This document shows, in pieces, positions 29,306 through 38,597 of a stretch of 64,000 nucleotides of DNA (position 1 is the stretch's first letter; every line of letters begins with the position of its first letter). A model generated the notes under the pieces. It was not told where the DNA came from and ran no database searches. It was given only the letters and a program-made list of their open reading frames with translations. This stretch comes from Fidelibacterota bacterium. Lineage in GTDB: Bacteria > Fidelibacterota > UBA8477 > JABMPR01. Both the position numbers and the translations under genes were made by a program. The stretch covers positions 1 through 64,000 of the forward strand of contig JAIPJF010000002.1 of NCBI GenBank assembly GCA_021734325.1. Direction: 5' to 3'.

Positions 29306-30244
29306 ATGCCGAATCATTGCGAAAAAATTTGGTTTAACGGAAAAATTGTGAATTGGGAGCAAGCCACCACCCATGTTATGTCGCATGGTCTGCACTACGG
29401 GAGTGGGATTTTTGAAGGGTTGAAATGTTATACGACTGATGACGGACCGGCAGTTTTCAAACTCCAGGACCACATCGACCGTTTGTTTACCTCAGCCAAA
29501 ATATACAGAATGGATCTGCCCTATACGAAAGAGGAGATCTTCAATGCCTGTCTGGATGTGATCGTCGAGAACGGAATAGAGAATGGCTATATCCGTCCCA
29601 TCGCCTTCTATGGTTACGATACCCTGGGCGTTCACCCCAGGGAATGTCCAGTCAAGGTCTCCATTGGTGCTTTTGATTGGGGAGCTTATCTGGGACAGGA
29701 TGCACTCGTTAAAGGCGTTCGCGTAACGGTCTCTCCCTGGCGAAAATTTCATTCCAGCTCATTTCCCACGACTGCAAAAGCCAATGGTCAATATTTGAAT
29801 TCATTACTCGCTGTACAAGATGCCAAATCCAAGGGCTTTGATGAAGGCCTCCTTTTAAACCAGGAGGGAACCATTGCTGAAGGGGCCGGTCAGAATATTT
29901 TTCTGGTTAAAAATGGCAAGATATACACGAATGAGGAAGATTCATCCATCCTCATGGGCATCACACGTGAGACCATTATCCAGATTGCCAGAGATATGGC
30001 CTATGAGGTTCGTATCGGACGTCTTTCAGTGGGGCAGCTATTGTCTGCAGATGAGGCATTCTTCACCGGGACGGCCAGTGAGGTCACACCCATCAGGGAA
30101 CTTGATCAGCGTATGGTAGGCTCAGGCGGTAGAGGTCCTGTCACCGAGGACATGCAATCGGCATATCTGGATGTGGTTCATGGTAAGAATCCGGAATATC
30201 GGTCATGGCTTACCTATGTGAATGAGGTTAAACCGGGAAATTGA
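29306..30244 (+). CDS. ilvE: Branched-chain amino acid aminotransferase
   Basis: A 312-residue class IV PLP enzyme that makes Val, Leu and Ile from their keto acids. 'IWFNGKIVNWEQA', 'HGLHYGSGIFEGLKCY', the PLP Lys in 'SFPTTAKANGQYLNS' and 'EEDSSILMGITRETIIQIA' are typical, and length is normal. It is the last gene of the branched-chain operon, 12 bases after cimA. A 101-bp gap without a visible terminator separates it from the aspartokinase. Confidence 0.93.
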   Translation: MPNHCEKIWFNGKIVNWEQATTHVMSHGLHYGSGIFEGLKCYTTDDGPAVFKLQDHIDRLFTSAKIYRMDLPYTKEEIFNACLDVIVENGIENGYIRPIAFYGYDTLGVHPRECPVKVSIGAFDWGAYLGQDALVKGVRVTVSPWRKFHSSSFPTTAKANGQYLNSLLAVQDAKSKGFDEGLLLNQEGTIAEGAGQNIFLVKNGKIYTNEEDSSILMGITRETIIQIARDMAYEVRIGRLSVGQLLSADEAFFTGTASEVTPIRELDQRMVGSGGRGPVTEDMQSAYLDVVHGKNPEYRSWLTYVNEVKPGN

Positions 30245-30345
30245 CAAATATGTAAATGGGAATTCTTCAATATTCGGTTTAAATATATCGCCTGGTTTAT
30301 TGGAGAGAATCGACAGAAAAAAAATATAAAATAAGCGGTCAAATC

Positions 30346-31731
30346 ATGAGAATTTTAAAGTTTGGAGGATCATCTGTCGCCACGGCAGAAAGAGTGGAAA
30401 AGGTCCTGGATATCATCAAAGAATCGCAGGAAGAATCAAAACTTGCTGTTGTTGTTTCAGCCTTTGGGGGTGTCACCAATCAGTTGATAAAAATGACTGA
30501 TCTGGCTGGTCGTGGGGATCGAGGATATGAAAAGGACTATAAGTCATTTTCTGAGCGACATACTGAAATGATCATGGCTTTAACTTCTGGAGAGCGTCAA
30601 AAAAAACTGCTCAAGCACATCGGGAAATACACTTTACGCTTAGGTGAGATTTTAAGAGGTGTATATCTTGTAAGATATGTTGCACCAAAGACCTATAATC
30701 AAATTCTCAGCTATGGAGAACGACTCTCTGCCCGGATCATCAGTCAGGCTTTGTGTGAAATTGGCGTGGACGCTGACTTTATGGATGCAAGGTATCACAT
30801 CCGAACAGACTCAAATTATGGGAATGGCGTTGTCGATTTTAACATCACCAATTCCAATATTAAAAAATATTTTGAATCACATCCCAAAACCCAGATAATC
30901 ACAGGTTTTATCGCTTCGAATGCGAATAAGGAAACCACTGTCCTTGGCAGAAGTGGTTCTGACTATACAGCAGCGATTATCGGTGCTGCAGTTGAAGCAG
31001 ATAGAATAGAAATTTGGACTGATGTGGATGGTATCATGACAGCCAATCCCCACCAGGTACCTGGAGCCAGACCGATTCTGAATATGACCTATGAAGATGC
31101 GATGGAAATGTCTCACTTTGGAGCCAAGGTCCTGTTCCCACCTACCATTCAACCAGCCATGCAGCTCGGGATTCCAATTCACATTAAGAACACATTTAAT
31201 CCTGATTCACCGGGGACTATTATCGATAGCAGCGGAAGTGATAAGAAATACCATATCACTGGGATTTCCAGCCTGGATGCCATTTCTCTGATTCGAATAC
31301 AGGGCAGTGGAATGGTGGGGAAAACCGGTCTGACGGGGCGCATTTTCCAGACAATTGCCAAAGCGGATGTTGGTGTAATGCTAATCTCCCTGGCCTCCAG
31401 CGAACACTCTATCTGTTTTGCGGTTGATCCAGCCAGTGCTCTGGTAGCAAAATTAGCCCTGGAAGAAGAGTTTCAGCTGGAATTGCAGGTAAAGAATATT
31501 GCAAAAATCCTCATTGAAGACAATCTGTGTATCGTAGCGGTTGTCGGGGAGAACATGCGTCACATCCCTGGTATTGCTGGAAAAGTATTCAGCACCCTGG
31601 GGGAGCACGGGGTGAATGTGGTGGCCATAGCTCAGGGATCTTCTGAGCGAAATATTTCCATTGTTGTCTCCAAAGATGATGAGACTCAGGTAATTAAAAG
31701 TTTGCATGAAACATTTTTTGATAAGATTTGA
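30346..31731 (+). CDS. Aspartokinase, ThrA-like but lacking the homoserine dehydrogenase domain
   Basis: A 461-residue kinase that phosphorylates aspartate. 'MRILKFGGSSVATAERV' starts the kinase domain, 'GRSGSDYTAAIIGAA' and 'IEIWTDVDGIMTANP' follow, and two ACT domains end the protein (about 320-461), the second as 'HIPGIAGKVFSTLGEHGVNVVAIAQGSSERNISIVV'-type sequence. This is the arrangement of the kinase half of E. coli ThrA/MetL, yet the chain stops where homoserine dehydrogenase would begin. It leads asd, thrB and thrC. The symbol is left open because lysC and thrA are both defensible. Confidence 0.88.
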   Translation: MRILKFGGSSVATAERVEKVLDIIKESQEESKLAVVVSAFGGVTNQLIKMTDLAGRGDRGYEKDYKSFSERHTEMIMALTSGERQKKLLKHIGKYTLRLGEILRGVYLVRYVAPKTYNQILSYGERLSARIISQALCEIGVDADFMDARYHIRTDSNYGNGVVDFNITNSNIKKYFESHPKTQIITGFIASNANKETTVLGRSGSDYTAAIIGAAVEADRIEIWTDVDGIMTANPHQVPGARPILNMTYEDAMEMSHFGAKVLFPPTIQPAMQLGIPIHIKNTFNPDSPGTIIDSSGSDKKYHITGISSLDAISLIRIQGSGMVGKTGLTGRIFQTIAKADVGVMLISLASSEHSICFAVDPASALVAKLALEEEFQLELQVKNIAKILIEDNLCIVAVVGENMRHIPGIAGKVFSTLGEHGVNVVAIAQGSSERNISIVVSKDDETQVIKSLHETFFDKI

Positions 31732-31791
31732 TTGCCGTCCATTTCCAATTGAAAAGAGAACTATCATGGTAATAGAGTAATGAAGGAAAGA

Positions 31792-32880
31792 ATGGATAAG
31801 ATACCAGTAAGTATTCTGGGGGCTACTGGAATGGTAGGTCAGAATTATGTGAATTTACTTGCAAACCATCCCTGGTTTGAAATTGTTGATGTTGCGGCCT
31901 CACCTCGATCCAGCGGAAAGCTTTATCAGGAAGCAGTTGCAGATAAATGGTACTCAGGAAACGCGATACCTCAAAAAGTGAGGGAATTAAAGGTTAGGGA
32001 TGTCCGCGATTTTGAGAATCTTCCAGAAAGCGTGAAATGCGTTTTTTCTGGTATGGATCTGGAAAACAAAGATGATACCCGAAAACTTGAGTTTGAGTAT
32101 GCCGAAAGAGGGTATCCCTTCATCAGTAATAGTTCGGCTAATCGCTGGACAGATGATGTCCCTATTTTTATTCCGGAGATCAACCATTCCCATACCTCAA
32201 TGATTGAGATTCAACAGCGCAATCGGGGTTTTGAGAAAGGTGGCTTTGTCATTTCAAAGCCAAATTGTTCCATTCAAGCCTATCTGACTGCGATCTTTGC
32301 GCTGGAGCAGGCTGGATTCACAGTCGATCAACTTATCATAACGACTTTGCAAGCCCTGTCAGGTGGTGGCTACAAGACCATTCACTCGAAAGAAATGATC
32401 AATAACGTGATACCGTTTATCGGTGGGGAAGAGGCAAAAACTGAAAAGGAACCCTTGAAGGTGTTTGGCTCGATTGGAGCCCATGGTATCCTTCTTGATG
32501 ATCATTTGAAGATCAGTGCCACCTGCACCAGGGTACCCGTTCTGGACGGTCATATGGCTGTGGTGAATATCAAATTTACAGACAGGATTCCGACCCGGGA
32601 TGAAATGCTGGATATCTGGCAGAATTATCGATCACTTCCCCAGGAATTGGATCTGCCATCTGCACCCCTTCAACCGATTATCTATGTCGAGGAAGAGAAT
32701 CGTCCCCAACCACTCCTTGATGCGATGAACGACAAGGGCATGGCTGTGACGGTAGGCAGATTAAGAGAAGATGAAATTTTTGATTACAAATTTGTCGCCC
32801 TTTCACACAATACGATTCGTGGAGCTGCTGGTGGGGCTATCCTGACGGCCGAGCTACTTGTTGAAAAGGGTATTCTTTAA
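31792..32880 (+). CDS. asd: Aspartate-semialdehyde dehydrogenase (archaeal/fungal type)
   Basis: A 362-residue NADPH enzyme. 'VSILGATGMVGQ' is the nucleotide-binding loop, the catalytic Cys is in 'SKPNCSIQAYL' (near residue 159), and 'HNTIRGAAGGAILTAELL' ends the protein. The motifs match the archaeal/fungal branch rather than the common bacterial Asd. I prefer ATG 31792 (AAGGA four bases upstream); ATG 31780 would add four residues but lacks a site. It supplies semialdehyde for Thr, Met and Lys. Its stop overlaps thrB (TAATG). Confidence 0.9.
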   Translation: MDKIPVSILGATGMVGQNYVNLLANHPWFEIVDVAASPRSSGKLYQEAVADKWYSGNAIPQKVRELKVRDVRDFENLPESVKCVFSGMDLENKDDTRKLEFEYAERGYPFISNSSANRWTDDVPIFIPEINHSHTSMIEIQQRNRGFEKGGFVISKPNCSIQAYLTAIFALEQAGFTVDQLIITTLQALSGGGYKTIHSKEMINNVIPFIGGEEAKTEKEPLKVFGSIGAHGILLDDHLKISATCTRVPVLDGHMAVVNIKFTDRIPTRDEMLDIWQNYRSLPQELDLPSAPLQPIIYVEEENRPQPLLDAMNDKGMAVTVGRLREDEIFDYKFVALSHNTIRGAAGGAILTAELLVEKGIL

Positions 32881-33812
32881 TGGTGAGACGTGTACGCGCA
32901 TTCGGACCTGCATCAATAGCAAATGCTGTTGCCGGTTTCGATGTCCTGGGCTTTGCCCTTGATGAGCCGGGAGATGTGGTAATTTGTTCCTTGTCTGAAA
33001 AAGCGGGAATTAGAATTGCGCCTATGACCGGCGCATTTCAGGACCTGCCTACAGATCCAGATAAGAACACGGCTGGTGTTGCCGTACAATCCTTATTAAA
33101 AAAGCATGGGATTGTCCAGGGCATAGAAATTGAAATTCAAAAAGGGGTGCCGATTATGGGAGGTATGGGCTCAAGTGCGTCCAGTGCCTCAGCGGCTCTT
33201 GTTGCTGTAAACGAATTACTTGAGCTAAAATGTACAAAGATGGATCTTTTACCCTTTATCCTCGATAGTGAAAGAGCCGCAACGGGTGTACCCCATGCCG
33301 ACAACGCAGCGCCCTCACTCCTCGGGGGCTTTAATCTGATTCAAAGTCTGGAACCGCTTCAAGTCCTTGCCCTGGATATCCCGCCAAATATTTTCTGCTC
33401 AGTGGTACATCCCCATATGTATATCAAGACCAGAGATGCCAGAGAAATTCTGCCCCACTCTATACCAATGGCAGTCGCGACCAAACAGATGGGACATATA
33501 GCCGGTTTCATAGCAGGTATGCAGACAGGTGATCTCGATATCATCAAGCGTTCTCTGGTTGATGAATTGGCTGAACCCCATCGCAGCAAACTGATTCCGG
33601 GGTATTGGGAAGTTAAACAGGCCACCGAAGAAGCCGGGGCTCTGGGTTGTGGAATCTCAGGATCCGGACCATCAATGTTCGCTCTTAGCCAGTCGGAAGA
33701 AATTGCCAAACAGGTTGCTCTCTCCATGCAAAAGGCATTCAGTGTAGCCGGGCTGAAGAGTGACCTATATATTTCAGGTATAAGCAAACTAGGTGCCCGT
33801 ATCCTGGATTGA
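32880..33812 (+). CDS. thrB: Homoserine kinase
   Basis: A 310-residue GHMP kinase phosphorylating homoserine. It begins 'RVRAFGPASIANAVAGFDVLGFAL', the ATP loop is 'PIMGGMGSSASSASAALVA', and 'GCGISGSGPSMFAL' is the third GHMP motif. It is similar to the Bacteroidetes and E. coli enzymes. It overlaps asd by one base and borders thrC directly, so expression is coupled. Confidence 0.94.
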   Translation: MVRRVRAFGPASIANAVAGFDVLGFALDEPGDVVICSLSEKAGIRIAPMTGAFQDLPTDPDKNTAGVAVQSLLKKHGIVQGIEIEIQKGVPIMGGMGSSASSASAALVAVNELLELKCTKMDLLPFILDSERAATGVPHADNAAPSLLGGFNLIQSLEPLQVLALDIPPNIFCSVVHPHMYIKTRDAREILPHSIPMAVATKQMGHIAGFIAGMQTGDLDIIKRSLVDELAEPHRSKLIPGYWEVKQATEEAGALGCGISGSGPSMFALSQSEEIAKQVALSMQKAFSVAGLKSDLYISGISKLGARILD

Positions 33813-33817
33813 GCCCC

Positions 33818-35125
33818 GTGAAGTACATCAGCACAAATACAACTGCGAGCGCTGTATCCCTGAAGGATGCCGTCCTCACAAGCATGCCTTCCGACGGTGG
33901 TCTGTATATGCCGGAACAGCTAATTCCCCTCGATCCAGATTCGCTCAGAAAATTACCTGAGATGAGTTTTCAAGAGGTATCCCTGTTACTCACAAAAGCA
34001 TACCTCGAGGATGATGTCCAAGTCACGGATTTAGAGCATATTGTGTCTGAATCCATGAATTTTGACGTCCAGTTGCACAAGCTTGATGATCAGACCTCCA
34101 TTCTGGAAACGTTTCATGGTCCCACCATGGCGTTTAAAGATTTCGGAGCTAGATTCATGGCTCAATTAATGTCTCATTTGATCCGTGGAGAGAATCACGA
34201 GCTGACTATCCTAGTGGCCACTTCTGGTGATACTGGTAGCGCCGTTGCCAGTGGGTTCCTGGGAATTCCTGGCATCAGGGTGATCATTTTATATCCCAGC
34301 GGAAAAGTCAGTCATAGGCAGGAAATGCAACTCACAACACAGGGTCAAAATATCACAGCTCTTGAAGTTGACGGAAGTTTTGACGATTGTCAGCAGATGG
34401 TGAAAATAGCTTTTGTCGATCAGGAGGTAAGCAAAAGGCTCATGCTATCCTCGGCAAACTCCATTAATATTGCCCGATTGTTGCCCCAATCATTTTACTT
34501 TACCTGGGCAGCAGGTCAGGTCATGAAACATTCCAGGGACATTGTGTTCTCAGTCCCTTGCGGGAATTTTGGGAATATTACAGCTGGGCTTATCGCCAAA
34601 CGAATGGGCGTCCCGATCCAGCATTTTGTTGCGGCAACCAATTTAAATGCAGTTTTCCCAGAGTATTTGAAAACGGGCTTGTTGAATACCCGTCCCTCTC
34701 ATCCCACGATATCGAATGCAATGGATGTTGGCAATCCCAGTAATCTTGACAGGATTCGTTATCTTTACGAGGATGATTTGAATCGCATGCGATCGGATAT
34801 CAGTAGTTGGAGTTACACTGATGATCAGACCAGAATCATGATACAGGAGACATACAGCAAATTTGGATATATCTCAGATCCCCATACAGCTGTGGGGTTA
34901 CTCGGCTATCATGAATATCAGGCTCAGAAGAAAAAGAACATGCAAGGGATCGTGATTTCAACCGCTCATCCGGCTAAATTCCCTGAAACCGTCGAGCCTC
35001 TCATTGATTGTATGATAGATATCCCACCCCAATTGACCCGATTTCTCCAGCGAGAAAAACAAGCAATGCCCATGTCATCGGATTATACGGAATTTAAGCA
35101 GTACTTATTAGATGCCTCAGGGTAA
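33818..35125 (+). CDS. thrC: Threonine synthase
   Basis: A 435-residue PLP enzyme (fold type II, E. coli ThrC class). 'KYISTN' opens the protein as in other members, the PLP Lys is in 'GPTMAFKDFGARFMAQ', and 'VATSGDTGSAVASGFLG' binds phosphate. I use GTG 33818 because homologues begin M-K-Y-x-S-T; TTG 33809, overlapping the thrB stop, is an alternative. It converts phosphohomoserine to threonine and ends the aspartate-threonine cluster. Confidence 0.92.
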   Translation: MKYISTNTTASAVSLKDAVLTSMPSDGGLYMPEQLIPLDPDSLRKLPEMSFQEVSLLLTKAYLEDDVQVTDLEHIVSESMNFDVQLHKLDDQTSILETFHGPTMAFKDFGARFMAQLMSHLIRGENHELTILVATSGDTGSAVASGFLGIPGIRVIILYPSGKVSHRQEMQLTTQGQNITALEVDGSFDDCQQMVKIAFVDQEVSKRLMLSSANSINIARLLPQSFYFTWAAGQVMKHSRDIVFSVPCGNFGNITAGLIAKRMGVPIQHFVAATNLNAVFPEYLKTGLLNTRPSHPTISNAMDVGNPSNLDRIRYLYEDDLNRMRSDISSWSYTDDQTRIMIQETYSKFGYISDPHTAVGLLGYHEYQAQKKKNMQGIVISTAHPAKFPETVEPLIDCMIDIPPQLTRFLQREKQAMPMSSDYTEFKQYLLDASG

Positions 35126-35135
35126 GATCGTTTTT

Positions 35136-35163
35136 CCAGGCGATGATTCAAATCCTTGCCTGG
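35136..35163. repeat. Inverted repeat between convergent thrC and proC
   Basis: CCAGGC (35136-35141) and GCCTGG (35158-35163) form a 6-bp stem with a 16-base loop. T5 lies before, not after, the stem on the plus strand, so it is not a classical terminator on either strand. Confidence 0.35.
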
Positions 35164-35177
35164 GAGCATTCAAAACA

Positions 35178-35996
35178 TCAATTCTTCTTGTAAACACTCT
35201 GGGCTTTGTTTGCTGAAGTAACGATCCCCTTGATCATGGCTGAGCTGAAACCCTCGTGCTCCATCTGATTCAATCCGGCAATGGTAACACCTCGAGGTGT
35301 GGTAACTTTATCTATCTCAGATTCAGGGTGATTATCCATTTTCAGGATAAGTTCTGCTGCTCCTTTTGCCACTTGCGCTGCAATAAGAAGTGCGTTTTTG
35401 GAATGGAATCCAATTTCAATTCCACCTTGGGAGGCAGCTCGAATGGCTCTCAGAAAAAATGCGATACCACAGGCGCCTAATGCCGTGGCAGCACCCATTA
35501 AATTCTCTTCAATGACCACAGTTTTTCCTACTGTGTTAAAGATGGAGACGCCAACCTCAAGAGCACTTTCATGTTGCGTGTTTGAAGCCAGACAGGTGAT
35601 CGATTCTTGAAGTGAAATCGCCGTGTTTGGCATGGCTCTTACAATGGCAACATCCTTTTTTGCCCCCGCAGCTATCTGGTCAATAGAGACTCCTGTGACA
35701 ACCGAAATGATGGTGTGATAATCCTGCCTGAGCTCGGGACTGATCTCAGCTAACAGAGCATCGATCTGGCCGGGTTCAACAGCAATAATGAGTATTTGAG
35801 AAGTTCGTACAGCTGCAAGATTGTCGGTCGTTGTTCTAATACCCATTGTCTTGTATTTATCTAGTCGCTCTATTTTGCGTCTGGTAAGCGTGATGCTTTC
35901 TGCTGACATAGCATTCGAAGCCAATAGCCCGTCTGCGATGGACATGCCGATGTTTCCTGTTCCGAGAATGGCTATATTCTTAAAATTTTTCATCAT
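35178..35996 (-). CDS. proC: Pyrroline-5-carboxylate reductase
   Basis: A 272-residue NAD(P)H enzyme making proline. 'IAILGTGNIGMSIADGLL' is the Rossmann loop, 'VRAMPNTAISLQES' and 'TTPRGVTIAGLNQMEHEGFSSAM' (read in two parts) are the family signatures. GAGGA lies seven bases before ATG 35996. It stands alone on the minus strand, about 23 kb from proBA, and so escapes the arginine attenuator that precedes those genes. Confidence 0.94.
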   Translation of the reverse strand: MMKNFKNIAILGTGNIGMSIADGLLASNAMSAESITLTRRKIERLDKYKTMGIRTTTDNLAAVRTSQILIIAVEPGQIDALLAEISPELRQDYHTIISVVTGVSIDQIAAGAKKDVAIVRAMPNTAISLQESITCLASNTQHESALEVGVSIFNTVGKTVVIEENLMGAATALGACGIAFFLRAIRAASQGGIEIGFHSKNALLIAAQVAKGAAELILKMDNHPESEIDKVTTPRGVTIAGLNQMEHEGFSSAMIKGIVTSANKAQSVYKKN

Positions 35997-36171
35997 TCCT
36001 GCTTCCTCTATTGCTTTAGCTCATTGGTATCAACTGGAAAATTCCACCTAAGCTTTCATCTATGGTAAATATGAAGCACGATGGGAGGGGAGCAAAGTCT
36101 TTTACTCGAGTCATTTGTTTGAACCAAATATCATGTGGTTAGATAAAAAGAGTGGATAATTTTAATTACCC

Positions 36172-36199
36172 TTGCATTCCAAGCATTTATTGCTACAAT
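36172..36199 (+). promoter_or_regulatory. Candidate promoter of the his operon
   Basis: TTGCAT (36172-36177), a 16-base spacer and TACAAT (36194-36199). A start near 36206 would leave the leader peptide (ATG 36209) almost without a 5' untranslated region, which suits the absence of a ribosome-binding site there. Confidence 0.45.
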
Positions 36200-36208
36200 T
36201 GACTCAGC

Positions 36209-36283
36209 ATGAAAAATATGAACAGCCATTTGATTATTGACCCGATGAACCAGATTCATCGCCATCATCATTTTATGATCTAG
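36209..36283 (+). CDS. hisL: Histidine leader peptide of the his operon
   Basis: A 24-codon frame starting MKNMNSHLIIDPMNQ and ending IHRHHHFMI, then TAG. Histidines are at positions 7, 17, 19, 20 and 21 (CAT CGC CAT CAT CAT at 36257-36271). It precedes a strong terminator and hisG, which is the classic his attenuator layout. It is poorer in His than the seven-His enterobacterial leader. No ribosome-binding site precedes the ATG, and the proposed promoter would make it nearly leaderless. It is too short for automatic gene finding and is usually missed. Confidence 0.75.
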   Translation: MKNMNSHLIIDPMNQIHRHHHFMI

Positions 36284-36345
36284 CTGTTCTTGTAACAATT
36301 CCTGAGTGGCTAGAATTAAAGTGGCCACCAGAAGGTTTAAAAATT
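36279..36345 (+). promoter_or_regulatory. Alternative hairpins of the his attenuator
   Basis: TCTAGC (36279-36284) pairs with GCTAGA (36309-36314) around the leader stop codon. GTGGC (36306-36310) can instead pair with GCCAC (36324-36328). TGGCC (36322-36326) can pair with GGCCA (36357-36361), with GGTT/AACC (36334-36350) inside it, and this last fold uses the terminator's 5' arm. The folds exclude one another in pairs; which one forms in each state needs calculation. Confidence 0.5.
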
Positions 36346-36346
36346 T

Positions 36347-36378
36347 AACCCTCGGCGGCCAAAGTCCCGGGGGTTTTT
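36347..36378 (+). terminator. Attenuator terminator before hisG
   Basis: AACCCTCGG (36347-36355), an 11-base loop and CCGGGGGTT (36367-36375) form a 9-bp stem with one G-U pair, running into TTTTT (36374-36378) and ATTTAT. It lies 64 bases after the leader stop and 25 before hisG, a conditional-terminator position. Confidence 0.8.
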
Positions 36379-36402
36379 ATTTATAAGGGGTTTTGAAAAG
36401 AA

Positions 36403-37299
36403 ATGAATGAATCACGCTTGAAAATTGCAGTACAAAGATCTGGTAGACTGAGTGATGCCACATTACAGATATTGGAACGCTGTGGTCTGAAAATTAATCC
36501 ATCCAAAAACAAACTGATCACCCACGTTAAGAATATGCCTATCGACATTCTCTTTGTGAGAGATGATGATATCCCCGGTCTTGTAATGGAGGGCTTTGTG
36601 GATCTGGGGTTCGTTGGCGAAAATACGATGCAGGAGGTGAGTCTTCAGCGTGCGAAATTTGGGGAGAATGCACTTTTTGAAAACCTTATCAAACTTGATT
36701 ATGGTCATTGTCGACTATCCCTCGCCACACCTGAGGAAAATCAATATATTAATATTCGCTCACTTGAGGGAAGCCGTATTGCCACCAGTTATCCGTATCT
36801 CCTGGGAGAATTCTTAAAGAAGGAGGGGGTTTCTGCTAAGATCGTCCACCTGACCGGATCAGTTGAAGTCGCTCCCCGGGCTGGTTTGGCAGATGCGATC
36901 TGCGATCTTGTTTCTACAGGTGTGACCCTTGAAGCAAACGGTCTCCGTGAGGTGGAAGTGATGCTGAGAAGCTCTGCAACTTTAGTGCAGCGCATGGATA
37001 TTGCTCCCGGACCTGATAAAGAGCTCATCGCGCGTCTTATTGTTCGTATCAAAGGGGTTATCAAAGCCAGGGAGAGTAAATATATCATGCTGCATGCCCC
37101 CCTTGATAAGGTGGATGCGATTATCGATATCCTGCCTGGCGCAGAGAAGCCTACAATTCTACCCCTTGCTGGATCAGACAAGCAGGTTGCCATCCACGCT
37201 GTCAGTACAGAGACTGTATTCTGGGAAACTATGGAATCTTTGAAAAAACTTGGCGGTAGTTCCATTCTGGTGCTCCCCATTGAAAAGATGCTGGAGTAA
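36403..37299 (+). CDS. hisG: ATP phosphoribosyltransferase (long form)
   Basis: A 298-residue first enzyme of histidine synthesis, joining ATP and PRPP. '[13 protein letters not shown]' opens the catalytic part; '[12 protein letters not shown]' and '[21 protein letters not shown]'-type PRPP region (about residue 165) follow, and the last about 75 residues are the ACT-like regulatory domain of long-form HisG, so no HisZ is needed. Known members are inhibited by histidine. First structural gene after the his attenuator. Confidence 0.95.
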   Translation: MNESRLKIAVQRSGRLSDATLQILERCGLKINPSKNKLITHVKNMPIDILFVRDDDIPGLVMEGFVDLGFVGENTMQEVSLQRAKFGENALFENLIKLDYGHCRLSLATPEENQYINIRSLEGSRIATSYPYLLGEFLKKEGVSAKIVHLTGSVEVAPRAGLADAICDLVSTGVTLEANGLREVEVMLRSSATLVQRMDIAPGPDKELIARLIVRIKGVIKARESKYIMLHAPLDKVDAIIDILPGAEKPTILPLAGSDKQVAIHAVSTETVFWETMESLKKLGGSSILVLPIEKMLE

Positions 37300-37301
37300 T
37301 C

Positions 37302-38597
37302 ATGATCAACTGGCAAACCCTCACTAGCGAACAGCAGGAAAGATTTTTAATGCGTCCGAATACAGAAGATGACGCGAAGCTAAGGACCTCAGTAGAGGAA
37401 ATCATTGAGCTGGTCAAGGATAATGGCGATGATGCATTAAAAATGCTCACCCTCCGCTATGATGGTGTTGAAATCGATGAATTCGAAGTCTCTGAAGCCG
37501 AAAAAACTTCTGCTATTAAGCGACTTGAACCGGGAGTGAAAGCCGCTATTGATCGTGCCTATGAAATGATCACGAGCTTTCATGCTGCCCAGGTTCAGGA
37601 TGATATTAAGATAGAAACACTTCCAGGTGTGAATTGTACATTACTGATTAGACCTCAACAAGCGGTAGGTTTGTATGTCCCCGGCGGGAACACACCGCTC
37701 CCATCGACTGCATTGATGCTTGGAGTCCCTGCAAAAATCGCTGGTTGTCCAAAAATAGTATTGACAAGTCCACCGGGAAGCAATGGTCAAATGGCGCCGG
37801 AAATTATCTACGCTGCATCAAAGTGCGGTATAGACTCCCTATTTAAAGTAGGCGGCGCCCAGGCTATTGCAGCCCTGACTTGGGGGACAGAAACTATTCC
37901 AGCGGTAAATAAAATATTTGGCCCCGGAAATCGTTATGTGACGGAAGCAAAACGCAGAGTAAGTCAAATACAGGGGAAGGTGGGAATTGATATGCCTGCT
38001 GGTCCTTCTGAAGTACTGGTGATTGCTGATAGAACTGCAAAGCCAAGTTTTGTAGCTGCTGACCTGCTGTCGCAAGCTGAACATGGACCGGATTCTCAAG
38101 TGATCCTCATCTCTCCCGATAACAGTCTTATCCTTGCAGTAGAGGCTGAATTAAAGATACAGCTGAAGAGCTTATCAAGACGGAAGATAGCTGAAAAAGC
38201 ATTATCAAATGCCCGCTTTATCCTGGCTAAAGATATTGACCAGGCAATCGATATCAGCAATATCTATGCACCAGAGCACCTGATCATCAATTTGGAAAAG
38301 GCAGAACAGTACCTCGATCAGGTTGTAAATGCCGGTTCCATATTCCTTGGACCTTGGTCTCCGGAGAGTGTGGGTGATTATGCTTCCGGTACAAACCATG
38401 TTTTACCGACCTATGGGTATGCTCGTTTTACTGATGCCCTCTCTCTCAAAGATTTTCAAAAGCGGAGCACCGTACAAAAATTGACGCGAGAGGGTCTATC
38501 ATCACTGAGTGATACAATCATGACAATTGCGCAAAGTGAGGGTCTGGACGCCCATACCAAGTCCATCTCACTGCGCTTGGAGGAGGCAGCTTTATGA
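37302..38597 (+). CDS. hisD: Histidinol dehydrogenase
   Basis: A 431-residue Zn-dependent NAD enzyme that oxidises histidinol to histidine. 'VPGGNTPLPSTALMLGVPA', 'KIFGPGNRYVTEAKR' and the signature 'GIDMPAGPSEVLVIAD' are present, with 'LSQAEHGPDSQ' carrying Zn ligands and 'GTNHVLPTYGYAR' near the end. It lies two bases after hisG and overlaps hisC by four. Confidence 0.96.
   Translation: MINWQTLTSEQQERFLMRPNTEDDAKLRTSVEEIIELVKDNGDDALKMLTLRYDGVEIDEFEVSEAEKTSAIKRLEPGVKAAIDRAYEMITSFHAAQVQDDIKIETLPGVNCTLLIRPQQAVGLYVPGGNTPLPSTALMLGVPAKIAGCPKIVLTSPPGSNGQMAPEIIYAASKCGIDSLFKVGGAQAIAALTWGTETIPAVNKIFGPGNRYVTEAKRRVSQIQGKVGIDMPAGPSEVLVIADRTAKPSFVAADLLSQAEHGPDSQVILISPDNSLILAVEAELKIQLKSLSRRKIAEKALSNARFILAKDIDQAIDISNIYAPEHLIINLEKAEQYLDQVVNAGSIFLGPWSPESVGDYASGTNHVLPTYGYARFTDALSLKDFQKRSTVQKLTREGLSSLSDTIMTIAQSEGLDAHTKSISLRLEEAAL

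Noticed and set aside
36789-37316. A 175-codon minus-strand frame opposite hisG
   Set aside because: It is fully covered by hisG and the hisD start, with low-complexity Ser/Arg-rich composition typical of antisense frames.
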